Shown here: positions 24,116-32,962 of the stretch, in pieces
Layout of the letters: each line of letters opens with the position of its first letter
How positions within the stretch are numbered: the stretch's first letter is position 1
Source of the DNA: GCA-020343675 sp964462945
GTDB taxonomy: Bacteria; Planctomycetota; Phycisphaerae; Sedimentisphaerales; Anaerobacaceae
Assembly (NCBI GenBank): GCA_964462945.1
Contig: CAYWZW010000009.1
Location: 37,760 to 101,759, forward strand
DNA: 64,000 nucleotides
Direction of reading: 5' to 3'
Position numbers and translations under genes: made by a program
Notes under the pieces: model-generated
Seen by the model: the letters and a program-made list of their open reading frames with translations, nothing else
What the model was told of the DNA's origin: nothing
Database searches by the model: none

Positions 24116-25906
24116 GAAATCAGCAAGCACTCTCCACGCCGGCGGGGTCAGGTCGGGGACGTGCCAGGGGCTGGCGCAGCGGTGGCATTTGTCCATGTCC
24201 GGCCGTCGCGGATGGCCGCAGTTGGCGCAGGTGACCAGAGTCACCTGCGGCCGGCTCAGCCGGTACGTGATGTAGCCGGCAAGCCCGAAGGCGATGGCCC
24301 CGGCAACCCAGTAACGCCTCGCGTTTCGCGAAAGCCCGACGACGGCGGCGTTTTTACCGACCCGACCGGCGAGTCCTATCGCCAAAACAATCGAAGGCAA
24401 CATCAGCCCCAGTGCAGAAAAAAGTCTTTCCGCGAAGTTTCCCTCGCTGTCTCTTGCGATCATTGCGACAAATGAATTGGGCAGCAGGAACAATGCTCTA
24501 TGGCCGGAGCCGGCCTCGAACGTCGAGGCTGTGAAATAAGAGGCAAGCGAGAGAACCGGCGGATGGAGATTCTCCGCCAGATATTTGCCGATGGTCGATA
24601 TGGGCGCCCAGGGTGCCTTCCAGAAGGCCGCCTTGCTGGACTGAAGATATGAAGTGCTCGAACCTTCATCTATTGGCAGCTTGGTGTATTTGATCTTGAT
24701 TCGATTTCCCTGTGCGTCGAAGACGGTCAGGGCCATAGCGGTGCCGTCGCGAGAAGTGCCGATTACGAACATTCCCAGGTACTCTCTTTTCACCCTGGAA
24801 GCGACTTGCCCGACTTGCGTCTGGCGTGATGGCCTGGGACCGGGCGATGCGTTGAGAGCCTCAAGGTCGTATGGCTCCGGCTCGCCAAAGCTCATCCTAA
24901 GCAGTCTGCCATCTTCGCGGTAGAACTTGCTCAAGACCAGCGGCCAGACCTCGTAATCCAACAGATCCTTCGGCGTCACAAAAGACGGCTCCGTGCCGAA
25001 GTACGTCTCGGGGGCGGGCAGCAAGCCTGCCATTCCAGCGAATTCAAGGGTCTCTTTGTCGAGCAGATCAATCCGGCCGCTCCGGTCAAGGACCAATAGA
25101 TATGGGCCGGCGCCCCGAGTAAGGAAATCCGGTATGATTGGCTCGTAATCTGCCCGCATACGATAGTCGTTCGGGTCTTTTTCAGAGACTTTAACTCGGG
25201 GCGATTGCAGATAGAAAGACTGTGGCTGAAAGATGTTCTTGTTGAGCTGACCTATCCGGATCGGCTCGCGTGAGCCGTTGTTGGCGAGCTCGGGGCCCTT
25301 CACGACGGTTTTGTTGTCAAAGTCGATCTTGAAAAACCGTCGCAGTTGCTTGTCATACACCATGAGTTCCATCGGACTTCGCAGGTTCCGGAGGTTCCAA
25401 TTGCTATCTATAATGGGCTCGGTAAATCGACCAAGAGTTTTATCTGGAGTCTGTGCGACGCCTTCCGGGCCGATATACACATCTACATCCTTGGGCCTTA
25501 TGCTTTTGTCAGGCATGGCCTGTATATCGAGGTATTTGCAGACCAGTAGCCCGGACGCCCTGTCGAAGAATATCCACTCGTCGTCCTCGAAAAGATAGAC
25601 GTTTGACTGGCGGTCTCCTGGATACCTCGCGAAAAAATAATCGACAATTCCAGCAACGGACAAGGGAGGCTCGATATGGATATTAGCGGACACGCACGAG
25701 TGGAGAGCTACATTGGGGTCATTTTCAATTTCCGGCGGCACCAGGCCGGATGGTTCGATGCGGACGTACGTCGCCTCATCGGGCATCCCCACGGCAATCG
25801 ATGTCTCGCATATAAACCGAATCCAGAATAGCGGCAGCGATAAGAAGACCAGGACGATAAAGCCCGTGGCCAGGACCTTGATGGGATGACTTATCACAGA
25901 TTTCAT
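24077..25906 (-). CDS. Uncharacterised membrane protein of the ABC operon, zinc-ribbon C-terminus
   Basis: About 609 residues from the ATG at 25906 (AGGA eight bases upstream; ATG at 25912 is an alternative). A transmembrane segment (VLATGFIVLVFLSLPLFWI) is followed by ~430 mostly beta-rich extracytoplasmic residues, two more hydrophobic segments (LMLPSIVLAIGLAG, YWVAGAIAFGLAGYITY) and a four-Cys zinc ribbon (CANCGHPRRPDMDKCHRC). Pieces such as LLVLDRSGRIDLLDKETLEF hint at a propeller-like fold. I do not recognise the family. Its start lies 11 bp after the permease gene, so it is very likely part of the GntR-ABC operon and may be an accessory subunit or cargo-related protein. The last residues SHEGTKTQRKNE come from a dispersed repeat rather than from the ancestral protein. 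Confidence 0.7.
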   Translation of the reverse strand: MKSVISHPIKVLATGFIVLVFLSLPLFWIRFICETSIAVGMPDEATYVRIEPSGLVPPEIENDPNVALHSCVSANIHIEPPLSVAGIVDYFFARYPGDRQSNVYLFEDDEWIFFDRASGLLVCKYLDIQAMPDKSIRPKDVDVYIGPEGVAQTPDKTLGRFTEPIIDSNWNLRNLRSPMELMVYDKQLRRFFKIDFDNKTVVKGPELANNGSREPIRIGQLNKNIFQPQSFYLQSPRVKVSEKDPNDYRMRADYEPIIPDFLTRGAGPYLLVLDRSGRIDLLDKETLEFAGMAGLLPAPETYFGTEPSFVTPKDLLDYEVWPLVLSKFYREDGRLLRMSFGEPEPYDLEALNASPGPRPSRQTQVGQVASRVKREYLGMFVIGTSRDGTAMALTVFDAQGNRIKIKYTKLPIDEGSSTSYLQSSKAAFWKAPWAPISTIGKYLAENLHPPVLSLASYFTASTFEAGSGHRALFLLPNSFVAMIARDSEGNFAERLFSALGLMLPSIVLAIGLAGRVGKNAAVVGLSRNARRYWVAGAIAFGLAGYITYRLSRPQVTLVTCANCGHPRRPDMDKCHRCASPWHVPDLTPPAWRVLADFSHEGTKTQRKNE

Positions 25907-25916
25907 AAACATGTTC

Positions 25917-26549
25917 CTAAAGTGACGTTGATGAGAAGTTGTGCCATGTCCGCAGCAGGGATGCAGCAATAAATAATACAAGGATAATCACGATCTCCGG
26001 GCCAAGACCTTTGACAACGACTAAGGGCACAAAGATACAGGTCAGTCCCAGGCCGCCTAACGAGGGCGTCAGCGCGCTCGAGTTCCAGCCGGTTTGCAGG
26101 CCGATGCAGTAGCAGGCGAGAGCCAGAAGAAACGTCGCCGTGAATATCTCAGAGACCATGCCGGAATACAGCGGGATGGGCGGCGTAAAGAGACGCAGCA
26201 GAAAGGTGGCTGTGGCGGCTAAAGGGACAAGCAGAATCAAAATGGCCAGAACGCCGGTGACGATTCTGGCAAGTAGTATCCGGCCTCTGCTGACCGGCAG
26301 CGTCGAAAGAAACGCGGAGATTCTCCGAGTCTTGTCTAAGTACATCTGGCTTGCACCCATGCCGCAGATGCCAAATGTGACAATGGCGGTCAGCGCGACT
26401 CCCAGCCCAATTGCAACCACCGGCGGGTTCCGAGAGTCATACCTGAATACCGCCTCGACCGACACGATGATCAGGAGTGCGGAGAAAACCGCCGCGGCAA
26501 TGAAGTAAATAAGATGGTCCTGAGTCTCTCTTTTTATCAGTGTAAACAT
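25917..26549 (-). CDS. ABC-2 type transporter permease
   Basis: 210 residues with six hydrophobic segments: HLIYFIAAAVFSALLIIV, VVAIGLGVALTAIVTFGICG, ILLARIVTGVLAILILLV, MVSEIFTATFLLALACYCI, a weaker one near LTPSLGGLGLTCIFVPLVV and IVIILVLFIAASLL. The cytoplasmic loop KTRRISAFLSTLPVSRGRIL between TM2 and TM3 is typical of ABC-2 permeases that pair with YtrB-like ATPases. It is 15 bp downstream of the ATPase gene and 11 bp upstream of the membrane protein gene, all on the minus strand. The transported compound is unknown; YtrA-YtrF type operons respond to cell-wall active agents, but that is by analogy. Confidence 0.82.
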   Translation of the reverse strand: MFTLIKRETQDHLIYFIAAAVFSALLIIVSVEAVFRYDSRNPPVVAIGLGVALTAIVTFGICGMGASQMYLDKTRRISAFLSTLPVSRGRILLARIVTGVLAILILLVPLAATATFLLRLFTPPIPLYSGMVSEIFTATFLLALACYCIGLQTGWNSSALTPSLGGLGLTCIFVPLVVVKGLGPEIVIILVLFIAASLLRTWHNFSSTSL

Positions 26550-26564
26550 TTCATTATCTCCTGC

Positions 26565-27470
26565 TCATACAACTCCGACGGTTTCCGCAGTGGGTTTGGT
26601 ACATTCGATGAAGATGTCCTCAAGGCTCATCGGGATTTCGGTGCAGCTTGAGGGTTTGAACGTATCGAGAATCGCCTGTTTCTGCCGGTTCCAGTTGGCG
26701 ACGGTTATTATCATCTCCCGGCCCTGGGTCTGTTGGTTGACGATCTCGGTCAGATACAGGTTGGCCGGCGCGGCGTCGGGGAAAATCACGCGCAGCTTTC
26801 TGACGCGCTCCTTGAGCTGTTCCAGCGGGCAATCCACGACGAGCTTGCCGGCGGCGAGGATGCCGATGCGGTCGGCGATCCGCTCGACGTCGCTGAGGAT
26901 GTGCGAGCAGAACAGGATGGTCCGGCCCTGCTTCTGGATAATGTCGATGGCTAGCTCGATGAACTGCCGGCGCGCGACGGTATCGAGCCCTAACGTCGGG
27001 TCGTCGAGGATGAGCAGCTCGGGGTCAATCGCCATCGCTAACGAGAGGTTCAACTGCGCTCTCATGCCGATGGACAGCTCTCGCACTCTGCGGTCAGTCG
27101 GCAGGCGAAACGTTTCGATCAGATGATTGAAGAGCTCATCGTTCCATTGCAGGCAGAGGTCTTTGCAGAGTTTGATCAGCCGGCTGACTTTGTAATTCTG
27201 GATGAGATTGTGGCCTTCGGCGACGCAGCCGATTCTGCCGCGGATTTTTGCCGGAAGGCTCGCCGATTCAGACTCCAGCAGGCAAGTCCGGCCGCGCGTC
27301 GGCGGCTCCAGACCCAAAAGAATCCGAATGATCGTGGTCTTGCCGGCCCCGTTTCGGCCCAGCAGCCCATAGATGCAGCCACGCGGCACGGCAAAATTGA
27401 TGCCGTCCAGGACGCACCGGCCGTCGAAATACTTCACAAGATTCTCCACTTTAATGACGTGCTCACTCAT
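26565..27470 (-). CDS. ABC transporter ATP-binding protein
   Basis: 301 residues from the ATG at 27470 (MSEHVIKVENLVKYFDGR), chosen because GGGCAA lies upstream and the 38 extra N-terminal residues of the longer frame are the GntR gene in another frame. Walker A is GLLGRNGAGKTTIIRILLG, the signature RELSIGMRAQLNLSLAMA (LSIGM instead of LSGGQ), Walker B LLILDDPTLGLDTVARRQF and the H-loop LFCSHILSDVERIADRI. The ~70-residue C-terminal extension is of the YtrB/CcmA type. Paired with the downstream permease it would form an exporter or drug-response transporter. The start overlaps the gntR stop by eight bases, indicating translational coupling. Confidence 0.9.
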   Translation of the reverse strand: MSEHVIKVENLVKYFDGRCVLDGINFAVPRGCIYGLLGRNGAGKTTIIRILLGLEPPTRGRTCLLESESASLPAKIRGRIGCVAEGHNLIQNYKVSRLIKLCKDLCLQWNDELFNHLIETFRLPTDRRVRELSIGMRAQLNLSLAMAIDPELLILDDPTLGLDTVARRQFIELAIDIIQKQGRTILFCSHILSDVERIADRIGILAAGKLVVDCPLEQLKERVRKLRVIFPDAAPANLYLTEIVNQQTQGREMIITVANWNRQKQAILDTFKPSSCTEIPMSLEDIFIECTKPTAETVGVV

Positions 27471-27870
27471 CAGATTGCCCTTTCCTCGAAGGCAAATTGA
27501 ATTTCTCAACCGTGCTGCCGAACCATTCCAGCAGCGTCTGGCCGTCAATCTGCATGTGAAACGCCTCGACGATGATTCGCTCAAGCTCCTCGCAGACCAC
27601 TCTTTTCTTGACGGCTTTGCTCAAGCTGCTGTCAAGATTCGCGACAAAAGCCCCGGCGCCGGGCCTGGTGACGATAATGCCTTCCTGCTCTAATTGGCGA
27701 TACGCCTTGGCGATGGTGTTGGGATTGATGGCGAGCTGTCCGGCCAACTGCCTGACCGTCGGCAGCTTTTCATCTTTGACCAGCCGGCCTAAGGCGATGT
27801 CACGCTTGACCTGGTCGATGATCTGCTGATAAACCGCTCTGCCGCAAGCGTTATCTATACGAATCTGCAT
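27463..27870 (-). CDS. GntR-family (YtrA-like) transcriptional regulator
   Basis: 135 residues. The N-terminal winged helix (VYQQIIDQVKRDIALGRL, LPTVRQLAGQLAINPNTIAK, AYRQLEQEGIIVTRPGAGAFV) is a textbook GntR DNA-binding domain. The remaining ~55 residues are two short helices without a ligand-binding domain, as in the YtrA subfamily, which controls linked ABC transporter operons. It is the first gene of the operon at 24077-27870, and a perfect 9-bp inverted repeat lies 14 bases upstream of its start, a likely autoregulatory operator. Family knowledge suggests repression that is relieved by an envelope or antibiotic signal; the effector is unknown. Confidence 0.9.
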   Translation of the reverse strand: MQIRIDNACGRAVYQQIIDQVKRDIALGRLVKDEKLPTVRQLAGQLAINPNTIAKAYRQLEQEGIIVTRPGAGAFVANLDSSLSKAVKKRVVCEELERIIVEAFHMQIDGQTLLEWFGSTVEKFNLPSRKGQSDE

Positions 27871-27883
27871 ACGTGAACCTCTG

Positions 27884-27914
27884 ATACTTGTACTATGTTA
27901 ACTATTACAAGTAT
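27884..27914. promoter_or_regulatory. Putative GntR operator upstream of the ABC operon
   Basis: Arms ATACTTGTA and TACAAGTAT are perfect complements with a 13-base spacer that itself holds GTTAAC, a symmetric centre. It lies 14 bases before the gntR start codon, where binding would block transcription or the ribosome site. YtrA-type operators are inverted repeats of this kind. Confidence 0.65.
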
Positions 27915-28303
27915 AACGTACATCCGTTTTTCGTCAAGTCCTTCTGAAAGAAAATCAGAAAAAAATCAACGCTTGCGTAACCGGGCCGGCGGCTCCTGCG
28001 GCACTGACTCTATAAATGCTTTAGAGTCAAAGCTTTATGGCTGAAGTACGAGTTTGGCCGCACGATAATCAAGCCCCAAAAAAATTTGCTTTTTCCGGGC
28101 TTTTGCCGATCTTGCGTGATGAAAAGCACTAAAATCCCGATATTAATTATGGTCTGCCCTTGGGTAGGGCTGGGGCAAAATGGGGTCTTACGGTGGGAGG
28201 TCTCTCAATTGTTGCAGAGACGGCGTCAGAAGTGCTTTAGAGGCCGTTGAGTATGGCCGATAGAATAGAGAAATCGGTGTAGTTGTTCGAAAGGTTGGCT
28301 TCG
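27915..28303. other. Intergenic region between divergent genes
   Basis: No gene is recognised. A 7-bp inverted repeat GACTCTA/TAGAGTC (28006-28028) lies in the middle. The segment should hold promoters for the divergent gntR and 28304 genes; TTGTTCGAAAGG just before 28304 provides the ribosome binding site. A TTG at 28283 is in frame with the following gene but is less likely to be its start. Confidence 0.4.
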
Positions 28304-30322
28304 ATGCCTTGGTATATACTCAGCGGGCTTTACCTGGTTGTATGGTCGGTGTTGCTGGTCCATTGTCTGCTCCGGCGCCAGTTCTATCCGATATTCGGGC
28401 GGCGATGGGGCACAAAAGTCTTCTGGCTATTGACGTTCGTCTTTCTCAATCCGCTGCTTACCTTTCTGTATTTCGTTTTCGGTTTCCTGCTCGGCCCCGG
28501 CAAGACCCGGCAGCCGGGAAGGCCCATCGGCTTCGGCTCTGTGGCTGCGATTGCATTCGTCGGCGTTGTGCTGGCACTTTTCGAATGGCCTTTTGCCGGC
28601 TCCGACGCCGGGCCGGTGGTCGTTCTCCAAAAGGAGTCCCCAGGACTGCGTGAATCCCAGGAGCAAAAGCAAGAGCCCAACCTCGAAAATTGGACATTCC
28701 CCGCCGGGGGCGGGGCGGCGCACGTCGGAACGATCAAGGCCAGGAGCGGCGTGCAGACTTTTGGCAGCACCTCGGCCGAAAGCGATGCCAGAGTGAGCGT
28801 GCGCAGCGTCATGCTTGTCTGCCAAAGTCCTCACCGCCTGCTCGATCGTGCGGCGCGCGAGTTTGCGAAAGCCCTGGTCCGGCTGCCGGACGTGGACAAG
28901 GTCGAATATTACCCGTATGAAACCTGGCCTGAACCGGGCGCCCGTTTACCTGATGTTTTCATCACCATGGACCTGCTTGAGCTGCGTGAGGATACTTTTC
29001 TTTGCAGCCGTCGGCTCAGCGTGCTTGTCCAATGGAAGGTGGATAGCGCGCCATTCGCAGACCCGGCCGGTAAGGTTCATGACCACGCGCCCCCGGTACT
29101 CACGTTCGATTTGGAAAGCCGGCTCGATTACGGCAGTGCCACGCTGGGGATTGAGAGTCCGCGCGCCCTGTACAAGCTCGAGGCGGACAGCATCTCGGCC
29201 GAGATGATAAAATCAATCAGCAAACAGTTCGGGAATCTGCTGGACAAGTACGGCCGGCTGCCCCAGGTGCATGAGATGCTCTATGGAAGTTATCGTGAGC
29301 CGCCGGCGTTTGCCTTTCTGAACGACAATTCGGCGGAACGGCTCATTTCGGGCAACGGCCTGTTCAAAAACAATCACACCGTCTGGCGCTTCGCAGAGAA
29401 GCGCGGGACGAACGAGGCTTTGACGGCCTATCGGGATGAATTGAAAACCTCGGGATGGGGATCAGAGGACCTCGGAAAAGACTATCTGTGGATGCAGAAG
29501 GGAAATGAGTACATTCATGTTTTCCGCGAGCGCCGGCACGACGCGTCAGCCGGGGCTGTCGAGGCGGGTGAACCCGACAAGCCGTCCTCCAACGGTTCAA
29601 TGATTGCTTACTACGAATCCGATTTTAGCCCTGACCAGATTCGACAGGCGATGGACGCGTTATTGGAGAGCGGGGCGGAGACGGAAACACTCCTGGTCTT
29701 CGAGCGGTATCTCCGCTCGCCGGAACAGTCTGAGCGTTTGCGGGCCATCCTCGAGGCCAGTGGCGTCTGTACGCTGGACGGGTCTCTTGTGCTCGGCCGC
29801 TATTGGGCGGATCGCGGTGACATGGACAAAGGACGGCGGTGGCTTATGCGCGCCAGGGCCATGCAGCGTGCGGAAAAAGAACCCAACGCGAAATCACAGG
29901 AAATCAGGAGCCTGGCCAAGAAACTCGCCGATGAGAGCCTGGCCGATGTTGCTTTAACCGAGCAGACTCTTCGTGACGTGGGTTTCGTAAACGCCGAGCA
30001 GCTTACGGAACCGCTGAAGACCGAGAGGGCTCTTGATGAGCCGGTTCTGCTCTATCGACGTCTCGACGGCAGCCGTCTGCACACGTTTGCACTGCGGGTG
30101 GTCCGTTCCTTGGAAGCTCCGTTGCCGGCGCCCTACGGATTGCTGATCGTCGAAAAGCGCGGCGGACGCTCAAGCTCGAGCCAAACGGCCGGAAAAGTCA
30201 GGCCGGACGGCGTCTGGGCGGCGGAGACTTCCATTACGGATTTGGCCGGCGAAAACAAGCCCGTTCAATTGACAATCGAATGTATGGGCAATAAGCGGTT
30301 CTTGTTCGTCCTTAGTCCATAG
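28304..30322 (+). CDS. Uncharacterised membrane protein
   Basis: About 672 residues from the ATG at 28304 (AAAGG nine bases upstream). Three hydrophobic segments start the chain (WYILSGLYLVVWSVLLVHCL, TKVFWLLTFVFLNPLLTFLY, IGFGSVAAIAFVGVVLALF), followed by a linker rich in Gln/Glu and a large soluble part beginning about residue 150. One section (SVMLVCQSPHRLLDRAAREF, then LVRLPDVDKVEYYPYETWPE) looks like an alpha/beta domain; near residue 500 ALGRYWADRGDMDKG-type text (LVLGRYWADRGDMDKGRRWL) resembles a TPR helix pair. I do not recognise the family or a catalytic motif. It is monocistronic between divergent and convergent neighbours. Confidence 0.65.
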   Translation: MPWYILSGLYLVVWSVLLVHCLLRRQFYPIFGRRWGTKVFWLLTFVFLNPLLTFLYFVFGFLLGPGKTRQPGRPIGFGSVAAIAFVGVVLALFEWPFAGSDAGPVVVLQKESPGLRESQEQKQEPNLENWTFPAGGGAAHVGTIKARSGVQTFGSTSAESDARVSVRSVMLVCQSPHRLLDRAAREFAKALVRLPDVDKVEYYPYETWPEPGARLPDVFITMDLLELREDTFLCSRRLSVLVQWKVDSAPFADPAGKVHDHAPPVLTFDLESRLDYGSATLGIESPRALYKLEADSISAEMIKSISKQFGNLLDKYGRLPQVHEMLYGSYREPPAFAFLNDNSAERLISGNGLFKNNHTVWRFAEKRGTNEALTAYRDELKTSGWGSEDLGKDYLWMQKGNEYIHVFRERRHDASAGAVEAGEPDKPSSNGSMIAYYESDFSPDQIRQAMDALLESGAETETLLVFERYLRSPEQSERLRAILEASGVCTLDGSLVLGRYWADRGDMDKGRRWLMRARAMQRAEKEPNAKSQEIRSLAKKLADESLADVALTEQTLRDVGFVNAEQLTEPLKTERALDEPVLLYRRLDGSRLHTFALRVVRSLEAPLPAPYGLLIVEKRGGRSSSSQTAGKVRPDGVWAAETSITDLAGENKPVQLTIECMGNKRFLFVLSP

Positions 30323-30418
30323 CCGATCGGAGCGGCGGGCCTGAGAGGTCAAGTATTCCACGCAACCAAACAGCGGCGTTCTGTGCCCTGCAGTTGGAAC
30401 ACGCCTAAGAACCGCTGT

Positions 30419-30525
30419 TGTCCGCCTTGGTACGGCATGTAACCGCCCGCACCCAGATGCGCTCAGTGGTGCGCTGCAGATTGCTTGTCGTCTGCCTTGG
30501 TACCGTATGTAACCGCACCCGTGGC
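30419..30525. repeat. 70-bp-period partial duplication at the end of the DUF1573 gene
   Basis: CCTTGGTAC-GC/CG-ATGTAACCGC occurs at 30425 and again at 30495, 70 bp apart. The second copy is the 3' end of the coding region, the first lies past its stop codon and would read GAVTCRTKAD against GAVTYGTKADD, so the gene end was duplicated and then decayed. Confidence 0.55.
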
Positions 30526-31674
30526 GGGGTCTATAACCTTAGGCCCGCAAGTCGGGCATGTCTTTGTGTCTATTACCGCCGCCGGACGCGGCGCAGCGGG
30601 AGCTGCTCCCGAATAGAAGACCCTGCACGGGATTTCCAGTTGGCCGCCGCCCTTTATGTTGACGAAAAATGACTCAGAAGAAACCCTTGTTCTGTCTGCC
30701 GGTGGTGTGATCTCCAGCTCCAGCTCATAACCGTCGCTGACTACCATGTTGCTCAGAATCTTTACAGTCCCATTTTGCGACGAGGCCGACTGAAGCTCAA
30801 AAGGCTCATTATAGTTGCTCAGTACCCGCACTTTTCTGACAATCGGTTTGTTTGCTTCGGCCCCGCGGACCGTAAACGACGGTGGGAAAACCCTGAATCT
30901 CGGCAGCGCATTGACCCCGAGGGTGACCTTCTTGCATTCCGGGTGGCTCAAGCCTATCTCGATCACACCGTGCGGAGTATTCGCCAGACCTGCCATATCC
31001 ACCTTTGGCTGAAGAACGAAACTCGTTGCTTTCACGGAAGGATTGAAGTCCGCCGTTATGTAATTGCCGGTTGACGTGAAATGCGTTATGGCGAAAGGCT
31101 GGTTGTCGATACTGGCGAGGGTAATCGCGGGGCAGCCCGCATTTTCCTGCCTGAGCACGAGGTTCAGGGTCTTCGGCTCATAATCGACCTTGGCCGTGAC
31201 CGTGGCCTTGATGGTCAGTGCCACCTCGGGGTTTGTCGTGTCGTTGGTGGATACGAGCAACTCTTTCGTTGTCGGGCCGAGCTGTGTGTCCGAGCTGTAC
31301 TTTACTCTCAATGCCCCGGTTTCACCCGGTGCGTATTCGGTCTTGGCCAATGCAAACGTCGTACAACCACAGGCGCTGTTAATCTCCCCGAATCTCAGGA
31401 TGCCGGTTCCGGTGTTCTTGAACCCGAACTCGCAGATGCTGCTTGTCTCCGGGCCGACGACGCCGAAGTCGTGGAGGACTTCTTCGAAAGCAATTTTCGG
31501 CGCTGATGTGCGGGCACGGGCTGTAACGGCCGGCTGGGCCGGCTGCTCGAATTGCCGGAACCAATCGGGACTAAGCTGTCGCGGTGCGACGGCCTGCTCC
31601 TCTTCGCAGCCGGTCGGCAGGAAAAGGGCGCAAACGACCACAAGAATCGTCGACGTTAACCGATTCAGTCTCAT
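30463..31674 (-). CDS. DUF1573 lipoprotein
   Basis: 403 residues. A lipoprotein signal (LTSTILVVVCALFLPTGC) puts Cys23 at the mature N-terminus. Residues ~60-165 are a DUF1573 domain (DFGVVGPETSSICEFGFKNT, INSACGCTTFAL, GALRVKYSSDTQLGPTTKEL), an immunoglobulin-like fold frequent in Planctomycetota and Bacteroidota; two more beta-rich segments follow, with FPPSFTVRGAEANKPIVRKV resembling another Ig-like unit. The C-terminus has a CPTCGPKVIDPATG motif with two Cys, perhaps a minor metal site. Function is unknown; probably an envelope protein. It is divergent from the TPR lipoprotein gene and convergent with 28304. Confidence 0.8.
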   Translation of the reverse strand: MRLNRLTSTILVVVCALFLPTGCEEEQAVAPRQLSPDWFRQFEQPAQPAVTARARTSAPKIAFEEVLHDFGVVGPETSSICEFGFKNTGTGILRFGEINSACGCTTFALAKTEYAPGETGALRVKYSSDTQLGPTTKELLVSTNDTTNPEVALTIKATVTAKVDYEPKTLNLVLRQENAGCPAITLASIDNQPFAITHFTSTGNYITADFNPSVKATSFVLQPKVDMAGLANTPHGVIEIGLSHPECKKVTLGVNALPRFRVFPPSFTVRGAEANKPIVRKVRVLSNYNEPFELQSASSQNGTVKILSNMVVSDGYELELEITPPADRTRVSSESFFVNIKGGGQLEIPCRVFYSGAAPAAPRPAAVIDTKTCPTCGPKVIDPATGAVTYGTKADDKQSAAHH

Positions 31675-31998
31675 ATTCGTATTCCCAAATCAGGTTGCCA
31701 ATGAAGCCATTCGGCCGATTCACTAAGATATTCGGCTTGACGAAAAGAGCGTATCGACATGGCGATTTTCAGATGACCTCCTCACTGTCATATCGCCGGG
31801 TTTTCTACATCCTATTCTACCCGAATCGGCTGTCCAAGTCAAACTTTTTTGAGGGACTTTTGAGCCCTTTTTGCCAACAGGGCCCGCGTCGAGGCGTCCA
31901 GGTCCGATACTAATCGGACGAAAAGTCGTGGAAATGGGGGGCTGCCGCCGTTAAAATCCCGTAGCGACCCTGGGGCGAAGATTTTTTGGTCTTTGTTC
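31675..31998. other. Intergenic region upstream of the DUF1573 gene
   Basis: About 320 bases between divergent genes. No gene with a convincing start was found. An AT-rich stretch near 31790-31850 could contain the minus-strand promoter for the DUF1573 gene, but I cannot single out boxes. Confidence 0.35.
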
Positions 31999-32027
31999 TT
32001 GACGCACACACTTTTAAGTGATAATTG
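31999..32027 (+). promoter_or_regulatory. Sigma-70-type promoter for the TPR lipoprotein gene
   Basis: TTGACG at 31999, a 17-base spacer and TAATTG at 32022, about 58 bases before the start codon. The best -35/-10 pair seen in the window. Confidence 0.6.
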
Positions 32028-32085
32028 ATGGTTTATTATCGACTATTTAGGATTGAGTCTTATTAGGGATTGAAAGGAGGCCGTC

Positions 32086-32874
32086 ATGGCGAGGATAGCG
32101 TGTACCGCAGCACTCATAGTCTTATTGAGCGTGTCAGTTGGCTGTCAGAACGTGGACAGGGGCAGAGGACAGCTCGTACCCCAAAGCTCCACACAGAGAT
32201 ATGGACCTGCCGCCGTCGTCAATGTTGCCGACAAGAGTGAGGCCGATCTTGTCGAACAGATGGCGGTCAGCCGGCAGGCGTATCGGCAGGGTCTTCAATT
32301 ACTCGTCACATACTACACCCGGGCCGGCAACAATATGAAGCTTCAGTGGGCCAAAAAGGAGCTGGGCGCGCTGGATACCATGGAGAAGTACTTCTACATT
32401 GTTCTGCCGGGTGACGTTGGGAATTTGAAACCGGTCGCTTCGATCCCGGCCGCCGACGATCTATATTACGAGGGCGAGGAGTTTGAGAAGAAAGCCGGAC
32501 CGCTGCCCCTTCTTAAGGATGAGAATTCGCTGCGTCTGGCTCTGCAAAGGTACAACCAACTGATACAACAATATCCGACAAGTGACAAGATCGACGATGC
32601 GGCGTACAAGGGCGGCGTCATTTACGAGTATTTCCAGGATTACTCCATCGCGCTGCTGTACTACCAAAGGGCCTTTGAGTGGGACCCGGATACGATTTAT
32701 CCCGCCAGGTTCAGGGCGGCACGCGTCTTGGATCAAAATCTGCACCGGAACGCCGAGGCGCTGAAGCTTTATCAAGAGGCCGTCAAGACGGAAGGCCGGT
32801 TTGACAAGTACCGGGAATGGAGAGAGTTTGCCGAGAGGCGGATCCGGGAGATGCAGAAGCTCGACGAGAAGTGA
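32086..32874 (+). CDS. TPR-type outer membrane lipoprotein (BamD-like)
   Basis: 262 residues; AAAGGAGG five bases before the ATG. The signal MARIACTAALIVLLSVSVGC has a lipobox with Cys20. The C-terminal half shows tetratricopeptide-like helices: LRLALQRYNQLIQQYPTSDK, DAAYKGGVIYEYFQDYSIAL and ALKLYQEAVKTEGRFDKYRE, the pattern used by BamD/YbgF/Tol-associated lipoproteins. Roles of BamD-like lipoproteins include outer-membrane protein assembly, but the TPR block alone does not prove this and no BAM gene is adjacent (bamA is 30 kb away). tilS follows 88 bp downstream on the same strand. Confidence 0.72.
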   Translation: MARIACTAALIVLLSVSVGCQNVDRGRGQLVPQSSTQRYGPAAVVNVADKSEADLVEQMAVSRQAYRQGLQLLVTYYTRAGNNMKLQWAKKELGALDTMEKYFYIVLPGDVGNLKPVASIPAADDLYYEGEEFEKKAGPLPLLKDENSLRLALQRYNQLIQQYPTSDKIDDAAYKGGVIYEYFQDYSIALLYYQRAFEWDPDTIYPARFRAARVLDQNLHRNAEALKLYQEAVKTEGRFDKYREWREFAERRIREMQKLDEK

Positions 32875-32962
32875 TGTTGACATACGTTTGCGAGTAGCAC
32901 AGTTTTCGTAAGATAGAATGGCGGGCCTGGCTGTATCAGGCCCGTTTTTTTATGCCAAAGAA

